Source: CAVVAE01 sp963746185 (lineage in GTDB: Bacteria > Actinomycetota > Actinomycetes > Propionibacteriales > Nocardioidaceae). Taken from it: 64,000 bases of DNA. The position numbers and the translations under genes were made by a program. The stretch is taken from contig CAVVAE010000004.1 in the NCBI GenBank assembly GCA_963746185.1, forward strand, positions 1 through 64,000, written 5' to 3'. Positions 42,678 through 50,871 of this stretch are shown piece by piece. Numbering within the stretch: the first letter of the stretch is position 1; every line of letters starts with the position of its first letter. The notes beneath the pieces were generated by a model that was not told the origin of the DNA, made no database searches, and saw only the letters and a list, made by a program, of their open reading frames with translations.

Positions 42678-43531
42678 GCCCCCATTGTGCCCTTGCGGGC
42701 GCGTCGAACGCGCTCGGCAGGCCAGCAGCTGGCCAGGAACTCGACAACTTCGCCGGTGATGCGGGCCGGCCACCTCCGCCACTCCAGAATTGAGTCGGCG
42801 GCAACGAAGTGCGAGTTGGGCAGTTCCTCGCTCAGCATGGCGGCGTCAGCAGCGGGATGGATCGGGTCGTGGGGGTGGCCGATGACGATCGCCGGCACCT
42901 CGATCAACCGTCGCAACCGCGACGACGGAGCGACCCGGCCGAAGAAGATCCCGTGGACCGTGGCGGCCATCGGCCCGGGCTGCTGGTTCATCGTGTCGAG
43001 GGCGATCCCGGTCCAGAACGGCACGAGTCCGCGCGGAACGGGTTTGGTCACCATCCGCAAGGCATGGACGGCCCAGGGCGTGAACCGCCCGACGAACAAC
43101 AACGGCGCGAAGGCGAGGATCCCGGCTTCGAGGGCGTTGTCGAGGACAGGCATCTCGAGCACCATGCCTCGGAGCCGCTCGGGCGCCAGCTGGGCCACCT
43201 CGAGGCTGACGTTGGCGCCAAGCGACGTACCTCCGACCACGGCCTGCTCCACCTCGAGGTGGTCGAGCAGTCCGATCACCTGGCGACCAAAAGCCGTCAT
43301 GGAGTAACGCTTGGGGTCACGTGGGCGGTCGCTGCGGCCGTGGCCGAGCAGGTCGAGCGCGATGACGTGGTAGCCCTCCGCGGCGATGGACCGAGCGAGC
43401 GGCTCATGCATGCGTCGCGGCATGAGCTGACTATGGAGCAGCACGAACAGGCGATCTCCCGAGCCGTACTCGGTGTACTCGAGTCGCGCGCCCTCGAAGA
43501 AGAACTGCCCCACCCGCTCAGAGACCAACAT
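42674..43531 (-). CDS. alpha/beta hydrolase
   Basis: The 285-residue hydrolase has the oxyanion strand VLLHSQLMPRRM, ALDLLGHGRSDRP, nucleophile Ser in VGGTSLGANVSLEV, and acid DPIHP with candidate His in NSHFVAADSILEW. The usual HG of the oxyanion hole is HS, a small deviation. ATG 43531 has GGAGG 8 nt upstream; a GTG 19 codons earlier has no such site. It is coupled to recO. The substrate is unknown. Confidence 0.85.
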   Translation of the reverse strand: MLVSERVGQFFFEGARLEYTEYGSGDRLFVLLHSQLMPRRMHEPLARSIAAEGYHVIALDLLGHGRSDRPRDPKRYSMTAFGRQVIGLLDHLEVEQAVVGGTSLGANVSLEVAQLAPERLRGMVLEMPVLDNALEAGILAFAPLLFVGRFTPWAVHALRMVTKPVPRGLVPFWTGIALDTMNQQPGPMAATVHGIFFGRVAPSSRLRRLIEVPAIVIGHPHDPIHPAADAAMLSEELPNSHFVAADSILEWRRWPARITGEVVEFLASCWPAERVRRARKGTMGA

Positions 43532-43598
43532 GGTCACAGCCTCCCTGCGTAGGTCTCGTTCTGTCTGGATTTCGACGCGTGTCGTCACCCATGTGTGA

Positions 43599-46373
43599 TC
43601 AACGGGGTCGGTGGCCGGTGAACTCGACCACCTGCTGGAACGTCGGCCGATTCTGCCAGTCGATGGCGCGGGTGCCGACAGTTCCTCCGGTCACCGATCG
43701 GATGTAGTCCATCGACTTGTCGTAGGAGAGCTGGTCGACACTGGCCACGTCCTGCCGCGCGAGAACTCTCGAGATTGCCCCTCGGAGAGAGGATCTCAAG
43801 GCGGTCCGGCAGGCTGAACGGCTGCCCTTGCCGCAGTAAGAGTGAGAGTACGACGACGTGACGTGCTTGCCGGACAACTCGCGCAGGTCCTTGTTGACGT
43901 AGCCGTACCAGGCGACCCCGTTCCAGGACGAGCCTCGGCCGAGACGGGGGTGGTCATCGACCGCGGCCGGCAACTGGTGGACGAGCTTCGAGCCGAGCTT
44001 GCCCTGCAACACGGTGTAGGCGACCGACTTCTTGCCGTGCTCCCACCAGTCGTCGAAGATCGCGATCGCCTGCTCATGGTCGTAGTGTCCGTTGCGATCG
44101 CGGTCGACCCGATGGGCACCGTCGGCCAGCCAGGCTCGCAACAGAGCCCGAGCGCGACTCGTCTGTGGGTCTTTGCCCATCGCCTCAAGGAGGTGCGGCA
44201 GCGTGTAACGCGCTCGCGAGTCGACTGTTGCCGCGTCGGCCACCATCGCGACGACGTCGTTGATCGCCACCTTGTGTTGAGCGATGGTATTGCGCGCCCG
44301 ATCGCTCAAGGCCAGGCTCCGGTAGACCGAGCCGTAGCCCCACACGTCATCGGCAGCGGCAAAGCCGGGAGCTGTCTTGTTGTTCCAGCTGACCAGGAAT
44401 CCCTGAGGTGGGTTGATCTGGTTGACGTGGCGGCCGAAGGGCAGCCAGCGCTGCCAGTCGTAGCGCGCGTCGCCCCAGCGCGGCAGGTCGTAGTCGACAC
44501 CTTGGGCGCGGATCGGCAACCGCCCCGACGAGTAGTACGCGATGTCGCGGTCGTCGGTGTAGAACCAGTTGAACGTGTAGTCGATCTTGTCGGCAGCCTG
44601 CTGGAAGGTTCTGGCGCTGTTGACCCGGTTCGGGTTGTTGAACCGCGCGAAGCCCGCCAGCGAGTCGACCTCATGGTGATAGGTGCTGCGTTGCAAGACG
44701 ATCGCCACCGGTTTGCCGTCGACCGTCGTACGCGTCTGGACGATTCCGTGACGGGTGCGCAGCACCAGGAACTCGTAGTGCTGAGGCAAACTTGGCGCGG
44801 TCGCGTTGGGGAGGGTGTCCTCTGTGTGGACCCGCCGGTTCATCGGCACGCACTTCCCCCGCACCAGGTAGTGCGTCGAGTGGATCGACGGCTGGCTTCC
44901 GTCTGCGTTGCAGAGCCGCTCGGCGACCGTGTCGACGAGGTCGTTGGACGCCGAGGTGGCGCTCCACGCGTAGTCGGTACCGCGACCGAGCTGGACGACG
45001 AGCTGCGTACCAGCGAACGACACACCTCGTGCGTGGACTCCCGGACCCTTCAGCACCTCTTCGGTCAAAAGCTGCGGTGTGTAGTAGCCGGTCTGAGGGC
45101 CGAAGACCGTCATCGGGTGACCAGACTTGGTGTGCTCACCGCCGATCAGCATCGCGTTGCTCATGCCCTGCCCCATGACCGACAGGTCGATCGACCCGAA
45201 CGGTCCGTCGACCACGCCATCGAACGGGGTGCTGGTGATCGGGACGGCGGAGCCTGGGAGAGGCGCACCAGTGCCGGGTGCGTGCCTGCCGTTGACGTCG
45301 GGGAGGGCGACGCCTGGCTTGCGTTCGTTGACGCCTCCACCGCCGTACGGCGTGCGCACCGAAGCAGTCGTCGGCGCTTCGAGGTCGTTCTTCTCACGCA
45401 GGTCGTCATAGATCCGGCGACCCTGGTCCGCTCCGAACTTGGCCTGGAGACGTTGCAGCCACAGTGCGTTGTTGTATTCGCCGCCGCCGCCCTTGCCGAA
45501 GATGCCGCCGACGAGTGATGCGACGTAAACCAGGTCGGCGCGCCTCCACGGCTCCGGGATCTTCTGGAGAGCGACGTACTCCGCCGGGCACGTGGGCGCG
45601 AGCACGTTGCCCGCTGGGCACATGTCGTCTTGCGCAGCATTGATGCCCTTGAGGAACGCAAGTGCGCCACCGACCAGCTTCTTGCCCTCGGCGCCGTAGC
45701 GGTTGATCAAGTTGTCTGCCTGAGCTGCTGCCTCTTTCGGCGTGTAGTACGCCGACCGGAGCTGCGCTTGGTCCATCGCCACGTTGGCGGGGGTATCGCC
45801 GGCGAACTCAGCCAGTCGTGCCGCACCGGAATGGCGCAGCACGTCCATCAGGAACATCCGGTCCTGGGTGCCTGAGTATCCGGCGCCGAACATCGTGTTG
45901 TTGTACGTCGACCCGGTGACGTACGGGACGCCGAACTGGTCCCGCTTGATGTTGACGCCCGGCTTGGGAGTGACCTCGTCCACGACCTGCTCGGGGTTGA
46001 AGTTGGCGCGCTTGTAGTAGTCGGTGAGATCGGAGGTCTCGATGTTGTGCGGACGCACTGTGTTGATGGCGTCGTACATCTCGAGCTGGTTGGCGAAGTC
46101 CTCTGGCGCATTGTGGCCGTCGACCGCGATCCGGTTCTGGGGATCCCCCGCTGTGACGAACACCAGGTCGGTTGCCGTGATGGTGCCCGACTGTCCGGGC
46201 GGGAGGACGTTCCAGACGCGTCCATACGGGTCGGCTGCAGCACTCGGTGACGCCGAAGACGCACCGCCGCCATTCTGGCCGCTGCCCTGGGCGGGAGTCA
46301 GCCCGAGGCCCATCACCAGCAGTCCGACGACTGCCCCTGACATGATCGCTGTGCTGCGCACTCGTCGCCTCAA
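43599..46373 (-). CDS. secreted penicillin acylase family protein
   Basis: The 924-residue protein has an N-terminal signal (GAVVGLLVMGLGL, cleavage near AQG) and an Ntn-hydrolase fold of the penicillin/acyl-homoserine-lactone acylase type. The alpha part has GVPYVTGSTYNN and AGYSGTQDRMFLMDV. The candidate autocatalytic Ser is in GQGMSNAMLIGGEHTKSGHP, normally SNAW, here SNAM. GWRHWL-like downstream blocks are WQRWLPFG and VSWNNKTAPG, typical of the beta chain. It would cleave an amide of unknown nature outside the cell. Confidence 0.82.
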   Translation of the reverse strand: MRRRVRSTAIMSGAVVGLLVMGLGLTPAQGSGQNGGGASSASPSAAADPYGRVWNVLPPGQSGTITATDLVFVTAGDPQNRIAVDGHNAPEDFANQLEMYDAINTVRPHNIETSDLTDYYKRANFNPEQVVDEVTPKPGVNIKRDQFGVPYVTGSTYNNTMFGAGYSGTQDRMFLMDVLRHSGAARLAEFAGDTPANVAMDQAQLRSAYYTPKEAAAQADNLINRYGAEGKKLVGGALAFLKGINAAQDDMCPAGNVLAPTCPAEYVALQKIPEPWRRADLVYVASLVGGIFGKGGGGEYNNALWLQRLQAKFGADQGRRIYDDLREKNDLEAPTTASVRTPYGGGGVNERKPGVALPDVNGRHAPGTGAPLPGSAVPITSTPFDGVVDGPFGSIDLSVMGQGMSNAMLIGGEHTKSGHPMTVFGPQTGYYTPQLLTEEVLKGPGVHARGVSFAGTQLVVQLGRGTDYAWSATSASNDLVDTVAERLCNADGSQPSIHSTHYLVRGKCVPMNRRVHTEDTLPNATAPSLPQHYEFLVLRTRHGIVQTRTTVDGKPVAIVLQRSTYHHEVDSLAGFARFNNPNRVNSARTFQQAADKIDYTFNWFYTDDRDIAYYSSGRLPIRAQGVDYDLPRWGDARYDWQRWLPFGRHVNQINPPQGFLVSWNNKTAPGFAAADDVWGYGSVYRSLALSDRARNTIAQHKVAINDVVAMVADAATVDSRARYTLPHLLEAMGKDPQTSRARALLRAWLADGAHRVDRDRNGHYDHEQAIAIFDDWWEHGKKSVAYTVLQGKLGSKLVHQLPAAVDDHPRLGRGSSWNGVAWYGYVNKDLRELSGKHVTSSYSHSYCGKGSRSACRTALRSSLRGAISRVLARQDVASVDQLSYDKSMDYIRSVTGGTVGTRAIDWQNRPTFQQVVEFTGHRPR

Positions 46374-46527
46374 CGCCGTACCCCTTGCTCGTCGCCGGTG
46401 TCAGGGCGGTCCCAACCTGACCGCCGCCCAGCGAACCGTTGGTGTCACACGCAGTTACACGTGCTCGATGACCCAACGAGGGATATTCGCGTGAGTTACG
46501 CCCGGCGGCGTGTCATGCTCACGTGCG

Positions 46528-47349
46528 ATGACGACCGACTCGGAGCTGCTCGACCGGCTGGAGGGCTACTACGACGCGGTGCCACGAGGCCGAGCCCACA
46601 CCGAGGAATGCGGCCCCTTCACTCTGTTCATCGCCACCACCGGCTGGCCCTACTACGCGCGTCCGCGGCTCGGCGGCACCGACGCCGCCACCCCAGACGA
46701 CGTACGCCGGGCGTTCGCTCGGCAACGCGAGCTTGGCGTGGCCGAGGCGATGGAATGGGTCGACGAGATCTCTCCTGGGCTGCTCGCCACCGTGCGGTCT
46801 CTGGAGATCAAGGTCGACGAGTGTCCGCTCCTCGTGCTGAATGGCCCTCCGCGTGGTGGACCGGGCACTGCTCGGTTGCTCGATCCTGATAAGCCGGCTG
46901 ACGTCGCGGATCTCGCGGTGTCGCGAGCCGCCATTCACGTGGCGTTCGACCATGAGGGTACGGCGACGGGGTCGGCCGGGATCGAGGCGCGTGATGCTGC
47001 CGAGTCCGGGCAGTACGCCGACACGGTTCTCGAGGGCATGCGGGCCGGTCGGATTCGCCAGGCCGCCGTCTATGACGCTGAGGTGTCCGAAGTCGGTCCA
47101 GTAGGTGGGGGTGGCTACTCGCCCGTGGACGGTGTCGCGGAGATCGCCGGGGTGGGCGTGCTGCCGGCCTACCGACGTCGTGGACTTGCCGCGCAACTCA
47201 CCTTCACGCTGGCCACCGACGCGCTCGCGAATGGATTAACCACGGTCTTCTGCTCAGCGGAGAGCGAGGCCGTTGCTCGCGTCTATGAAGGTGTCGGCTT
47301 CCGCCGGGTCGGCACCGCATGCATCGCGGACGTCGCCACATCGTCGTAA
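46528..47349 (+). CDS. GNAT family N-acetyltransferase
   Basis: The 273-residue protein ends in a GNAT domain: the acetyl-CoA loop VGVLPAYRRRGLAAQLT and motif B SAESEAVARVYEGVGFRRVG. The N-terminal 140 residues are a divergent half-domain with EECGPFTLFIATTGWPYYA. ATG 46528 is used. It is divergent from the acylase gene with 154 bp between starts. The substrate is unknown. Confidence 0.85.
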   Translation: MTTDSELLDRLEGYYDAVPRGRAHTEECGPFTLFIATTGWPYYARPRLGGTDAATPDDVRRAFARQRELGVAEAMEWVDEISPGLLATVRSLEIKVDECPLLVLNGPPRGGPGTARLLDPDKPADVADLAVSRAAIHVAFDHEGTATGSAGIEARDAAESGQYADTVLEGMRAGRIRQAAVYDAEVSEVGPVGGGGYSPVDGVAEIAGVGVLPAYRRRGLAAQLTFTLATDALANGLTTVFCSAESEAVARVYEGVGFRRVGTACIADVATSS

Positions 47350-47430
47350 CTCCCATCCTTCGATTCGTCCGATCAGCGCACTACAAGAACACCCGCGTCG
47401 GGACGGACGAATCCGAGGGGTTGGACGTGG

Positions 47431-50400
47431 TTAGGTGGCGAAACGCAAGGTGGTGCCGTGGGCACCGTCGAGCGGCAGCCAGACGTCGTGGCGGTCGAAG
47501 GCGAGACGGACTCGGAGAGTGTGCCCCGCAGGCACGGTGTAGTTGGCGCTGCCCAGCGTGATCACTCGGCGCTCCCAGGTCGTGGTCGTACTCCAGTTGT
47601 TGACGTGTACGTCGCGTGCCGACTCGATCAGCGAGCACGACCCTCCATTGCAGTCATAGGCCCACGCCGAATAGTCGAGATCCTGGTTGGCTCGGTTCCG
47701 CAGCGACGTCCACAGCTCCATCGTGATGGGCCCGTCGATGGACACACCGCTCGTCACGGGGTAGCTCCATACCTGGAACTTTTCCGCATTGGTCTCCGTC
47801 GGTGACATGTTGCTGTTCTTGATCGTCAGGCCCGGGTTGCCGTCGGAGTCCCAGTCCGAGACTCCTGTTGCTGGCGGAGTACTCGACAGCACCCCGATCG
47901 AGTTGGTGTCCGTCGGGTTCAAGAACAAGGAGGTCAACCCGCCGGGGAGCAGGGTCACCGTGATTGTCGCTGTCCCCGTGGCCGTCATGGTCCCGTCCGA
48001 AACGACGTAGTGAACCACGACGATCGTGGGCAGCACCCCGAGGTAGGTGAACGATCCGTCGCTGGCGATGTTGACCGCTGCTGAGTCGTCACTGACCACG
48101 GTCAGCGTGTCACGGTCGACGTCACTGTCGTTGTCCAGAACGTTTTCGGTCAGCACCCCGGCAAGTGACGTGGCGTAGGCGTCCGGGCCTGCGACGGGAG
48201 GGTCGTTGACGGCAGTCACGGTGACGTGGACCGTGGCGCTGTCAGTCCCACCTTGACCGTCGGACACGCTGTAAGTCAGCGACTCCGGGCCGCTGTAGTC
48301 GCGGTCAGGCGTATAAGTGAACGAGCCGTCGGGTAGCTGATCGACCGTTCCGTTGACCGCCCCTGTCACTGATACCAGCGACACGAGGTCGCCTTCCGGA
48401 TCGTGGTCATTTCCGAGCAGCACCAACGGTGTGGCGCTGTCGTCCTCGACCAGCGTGACGGCGTCATTGACGGCGACAGGTGCATCGTTCACCGCAGTCA
48501 CCGTGATCGAGACCGCACCGATCGCAGTGCCGCCCTCACCGTCGGAGACTTTGTAGGTGAAGCTATCCGGGCCCGCGTAGTTAGGGTTCGGCGTGTAGCC
48601 AACGACTCCTCCAGGAAGCTGTCGTGTTGTGCCGTGTGACCCGTCGTCAACGGAAGCAATCGTCAGAATGTCTCCGTCGACATCGCCATCGTTGTCCAGC
48701 ACCTCAACGTCGTGATCAACGTCGTCCTCGACGACGACATGGCTGTCATCGATAGCAGTGGGCACGTCGTTCACTGGCGTCACGGTGAGGGAAACCGAGG
48801 CATGCGCGAATCCGCCTTTGCCGTCGGAGACTTTGTACGAGAAGCTATCCGGCCCCGCGTAGTCAGGGTCCGGCGTGTAGCCAATAACTCTTCCCGGACG
48901 AAGCCGCGTGCTGCCATGTGACCCGTCATCGACGGAAGCAATCGTCAGCACGTCTCCGTCGACATCGCCATCGTTGTCCAGCACCTCAATATCGTGATCC
49001 ACGGCGTCCTCCACGATGACGTGGCTGTCGCTGAGGGCGTTGGGAGCGTCGTTGACAGAAACGACCGAGACGTCGACCTCAGCACTCTCTGTCGCGCCGT
49101 CGCTGCCTTGCACGGTGTAGGTGAACGCGTCGGCACCGTGGTAGTCGGGTGTGGGGGTGTAGTGCACCTTCCCGTCGGGGAGCATGCTGACGGCGCCGTG
49201 ATCTGGATCGCCGACACTCGTGAGCTCGAGTGAGCCGTCGTCAGGTGCCGTGTCGTTGTTCAGCACGTTGAAATTCTTCGTCGCGTCTTCGCTCGTACCC
49301 AGGTTGTCGTCGCGCAGGATCATCGGGCCCGGAACCGGCGGCGTGGTCGGCGGCGTAGCGGGTGGTGTGGTCGTCGGCGGCGTGGTCGTCGTACCGGCGG
49401 GTGGGGTCGGAGTTGGGCTTCGCGTGGTCGTACCGGCGGGTGTGGTCGGCTCAGGGCTCTGGGTGTCGTCGGGGCGCTGCGGCTGGTCTGTCGGGCCTGG
49501 CGTGTTCGGCTGCGGCGTTTCGCCGGGCTGCCGGGGGCCGGCGATCACCGGGTCTCGTGGGGTGACGTCTTCGATGGCCGAGGCAATCGTGGGTGAGAGG
49601 TTCAGTGCGATGACGCTCGCCGCCGCTGCTGACGCGCCAGCGGTGGCGCCGAGGACCTGGCCAAGGATCGGACCCGGACGCACGAGTAGCAACTGCGCGA
49701 TCCAGGCGAGAGGGCCAGCGGACCGTCGGATCCGGCCCAGCGAGATGTTCAGGAACGCTCTGACGATCTCGGGGTCGAATTGCGTTCCGGCGCATCGGGT
49801 GAGCTCCGCCCGTGCCGCCTCTGCTGTCATCGGCTTCTTGTAAGGCCGAGACGCCGTCATCACCTCATAGCTGTCGGCGACCGAGACGATCCGGGCGCCG
49901 TAGCTGATCTCTGTTCCAGCAAGGCCGTGCGGATATCCGCTGCCGTCGAACTTCTCATGGTGCTGCTCGATGGCGTACCACCACTCACCGAGCCACTCGC
50001 GGAGCGGCTCGCAGATCAGCGCGCCCTCGTGCGGGTGACTGTGCAGGAGCTCCCACTCGTCTTCGCTGGGCTTGGACGGCTTGTTCAAGACGTCCTGGGG
50101 AACCTTCAGCTTGCCGATGTCGTGGACAAGTGCGGCCCACATGAGCCGTCCCTTGTCCTCTTCGCGCAGGCGCAGTTCGTCGGCCAGCATCGTCACGAAG
50201 AGCTGAGTGCGTTCCGAGTGGCCGCGGGTTCGGGTGTCGTAGTCGCCCAGCGCTCCGACGAGCGCCAAGATTGTCTCGGCGGCTTCTTGCCGGTCACCGG
50301 TCATCCCGGCGCGACTTGTTCGCTGCAGCTCCGCGGCGATCGCTCGGCTGCCGGCGACCCGACGGGCGAGCTTGAGCCTTGAGGGTGCGCTGTCGGGGAA

Positions 50401-50673
50401 CAGCATGGACAGTCGCATCAAGGTTGCGAGCGGCAGGAGTCGTCTCGCCCAATGGTCGGCCCCGAAGACTGCGATCGTCGAGGCGAGCAGCACGACTGCC
50501 CACCAACCGACGAGGTCGAGTCTCGATTGCGGGGTGGGAAGCAGTTTTCCGACAACGGTGCCTACGGCAATGGAAAAGACAAGCGGGATGACGAAGGCGA
50601 CGCTGCGGATGATGCCAGCGCGCACAGGATGCGACCGCCAGCGGCGGCTGTCTCCTTGCGAGTCGCGGCTCAC
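47431..50673 (-). CDS. HD-GYP domain fused to extracellular cadherin/VCBS-like repeats
   Basis: The 1,080-residue protein has two helices near the N-terminus (about 18-70), then a cytoplasmic HD-GYP domain: DTRTRGHSERTQLF, VHDIGKLKVPQDVLNKPSKP, HSHPHEGA, EQHHEKFDGSGYPHGLAGTE and SVADSYEVMTASRPYK. All metal-ligand positions and the GYP are visible, so cyclic-di-GMP hydrolysis is plausible. A third hydrophobic segment (about 325-355) is followed by a Pro/Thr linker, four VCBS/cadherin-like repeats (about 450-880) with LDNDGDVDGD calcium-type loops, and a C-terminal beta domain. Two repeats are near-identical at DNA level (282-bp period). GTG 50673 has GGGAAGGG upstream. Confidence 0.88.
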   Translation of the reverse strand: MSRDSQGDSRRWRSHPVRAGIIRSVAFVIPLVFSIAVGTVVGKLLPTPQSRLDLVGWWAVVLLASTIAVFGADHWARRLLPLATLMRLSMLFPDSAPSRLKLARRVAGSRAIAAELQRTSRAGMTGDRQEAAETILALVGALGDYDTRTRGHSERTQLFVTMLADELRLREEDKGRLMWAALVHDIGKLKVPQDVLNKPSKPSEDEWELLHSHPHEGALICEPLREWLGEWWYAIEQHHEKFDGSGYPHGLAGTEISYGARIVSVADSYEVMTASRPYKKPMTAEAARAELTRCAGTQFDPEIVRAFLNISLGRIRRSAGPLAWIAQLLLVRPGPILGQVLGATAGASAAAASVIALNLSPTIASAIEDVTPRDPVIAGPRQPGETPQPNTPGPTDQPQRPDDTQSPEPTTPAGTTTRSPTPTPPAGTTTTPPTTTPPATPPTTPPVPGPMILRDDNLGTSEDATKNFNVLNNDTAPDDGSLELTSVGDPDHGAVSMLPDGKVHYTPTPDYHGADAFTYTVQGSDGATESAEVDVSVVSVNDAPNALSDSHVIVEDAVDHDIEVLDNDGDVDGDVLTIASVDDGSHGSTRLRPGRVIGYTPDPDYAGPDSFSYKVSDGKGGFAHASVSLTVTPVNDVPTAIDDSHVVVEDDVDHDVEVLDNDGDVDGDILTIASVDDGSHGTTRQLPGGVVGYTPNPNYAGPDSFTYKVSDGEGGTAIGAVSITVTAVNDAPVAVNDAVTLVEDDSATPLVLLGNDHDPEGDLVSLVSVTGAVNGTVDQLPDGSFTYTPDRDYSGPESLTYSVSDGQGGTDSATVHVTVTAVNDPPVAGPDAYATSLAGVLTENVLDNDSDVDRDTLTVVSDDSAAVNIASDGSFTYLGVLPTIVVVHYVVSDGTMTATGTATITVTLLPGGLTSLFLNPTDTNSIGVLSSTPPATGVSDWDSDGNPGLTIKNSNMSPTETNAEKFQVWSYPVTSGVSIDGPITMELWTSLRNRANQDLDYSAWAYDCNGGSCSLIESARDVHVNNWSTTTTWERRVITLGSANYTVPAGHTLRVRLAFDRHDVWLPLDGAHGTTLRFAT
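48541..49062 (-). repeat. 282-bp tandem repeat within the HD-GYP gene
   Basis: GTCGGAGACTTTGTA begins at 48541 and again at 48823, and the following 240 bp stay near-identical, including CATCGCCATCGTTGTCCAGC. The unit encodes about 94 residues, one cadherin/VCBS-like module. The near-identity indicates recent duplication or gene conversion. Confidence 0.85.
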
Positions 50674-50804
50674 GCTCGACCCTTCCCTAGCGATGTTCCA
50701 GACGGACTGGACCACCCTCAGGGTGGCAGCGAGACGCAGGCGAAGTGGTCAAATTGCGCGGTTATCGTCCGATCGGGTGAGTGCACCTCCACCGATCGGC
50801 GAAC

Positions 50805-50858
50805 CCGACTTGTCAGGGTGTGGTCGTGCTGGAGCACGACGACACCCTGACAAGTGGG
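50805..50858. terminator. 54-bp palindromic element, copy B (subtype II)
   Basis: CCGACTTGTCAGGGTG and CACCCTGACAAGTGGG form the outer stem, with GTCGTGCT/AGCACGAC inside and a tiny loop. It ends 13 nt from the leuA stop, between leuA and the HD-GYP gene. Outer arms match the other copies; the core is different from subtype I. Confidence 0.8.
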
Positions 50859-50871
50859 TTTGGGGTGAAGG

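Noticed and set aside
43842..45518. 558-codon plus-strand frame antisense to the acylase gene
   Set aside because: Shadow frame; the minus-strand product has signal peptide and Ntn-hydrolase blocks.
48541..49062. Possible CRISPR or mobile repeat
   Set aside because: The repeats are in-frame protein modules of the HD-GYP fusion.
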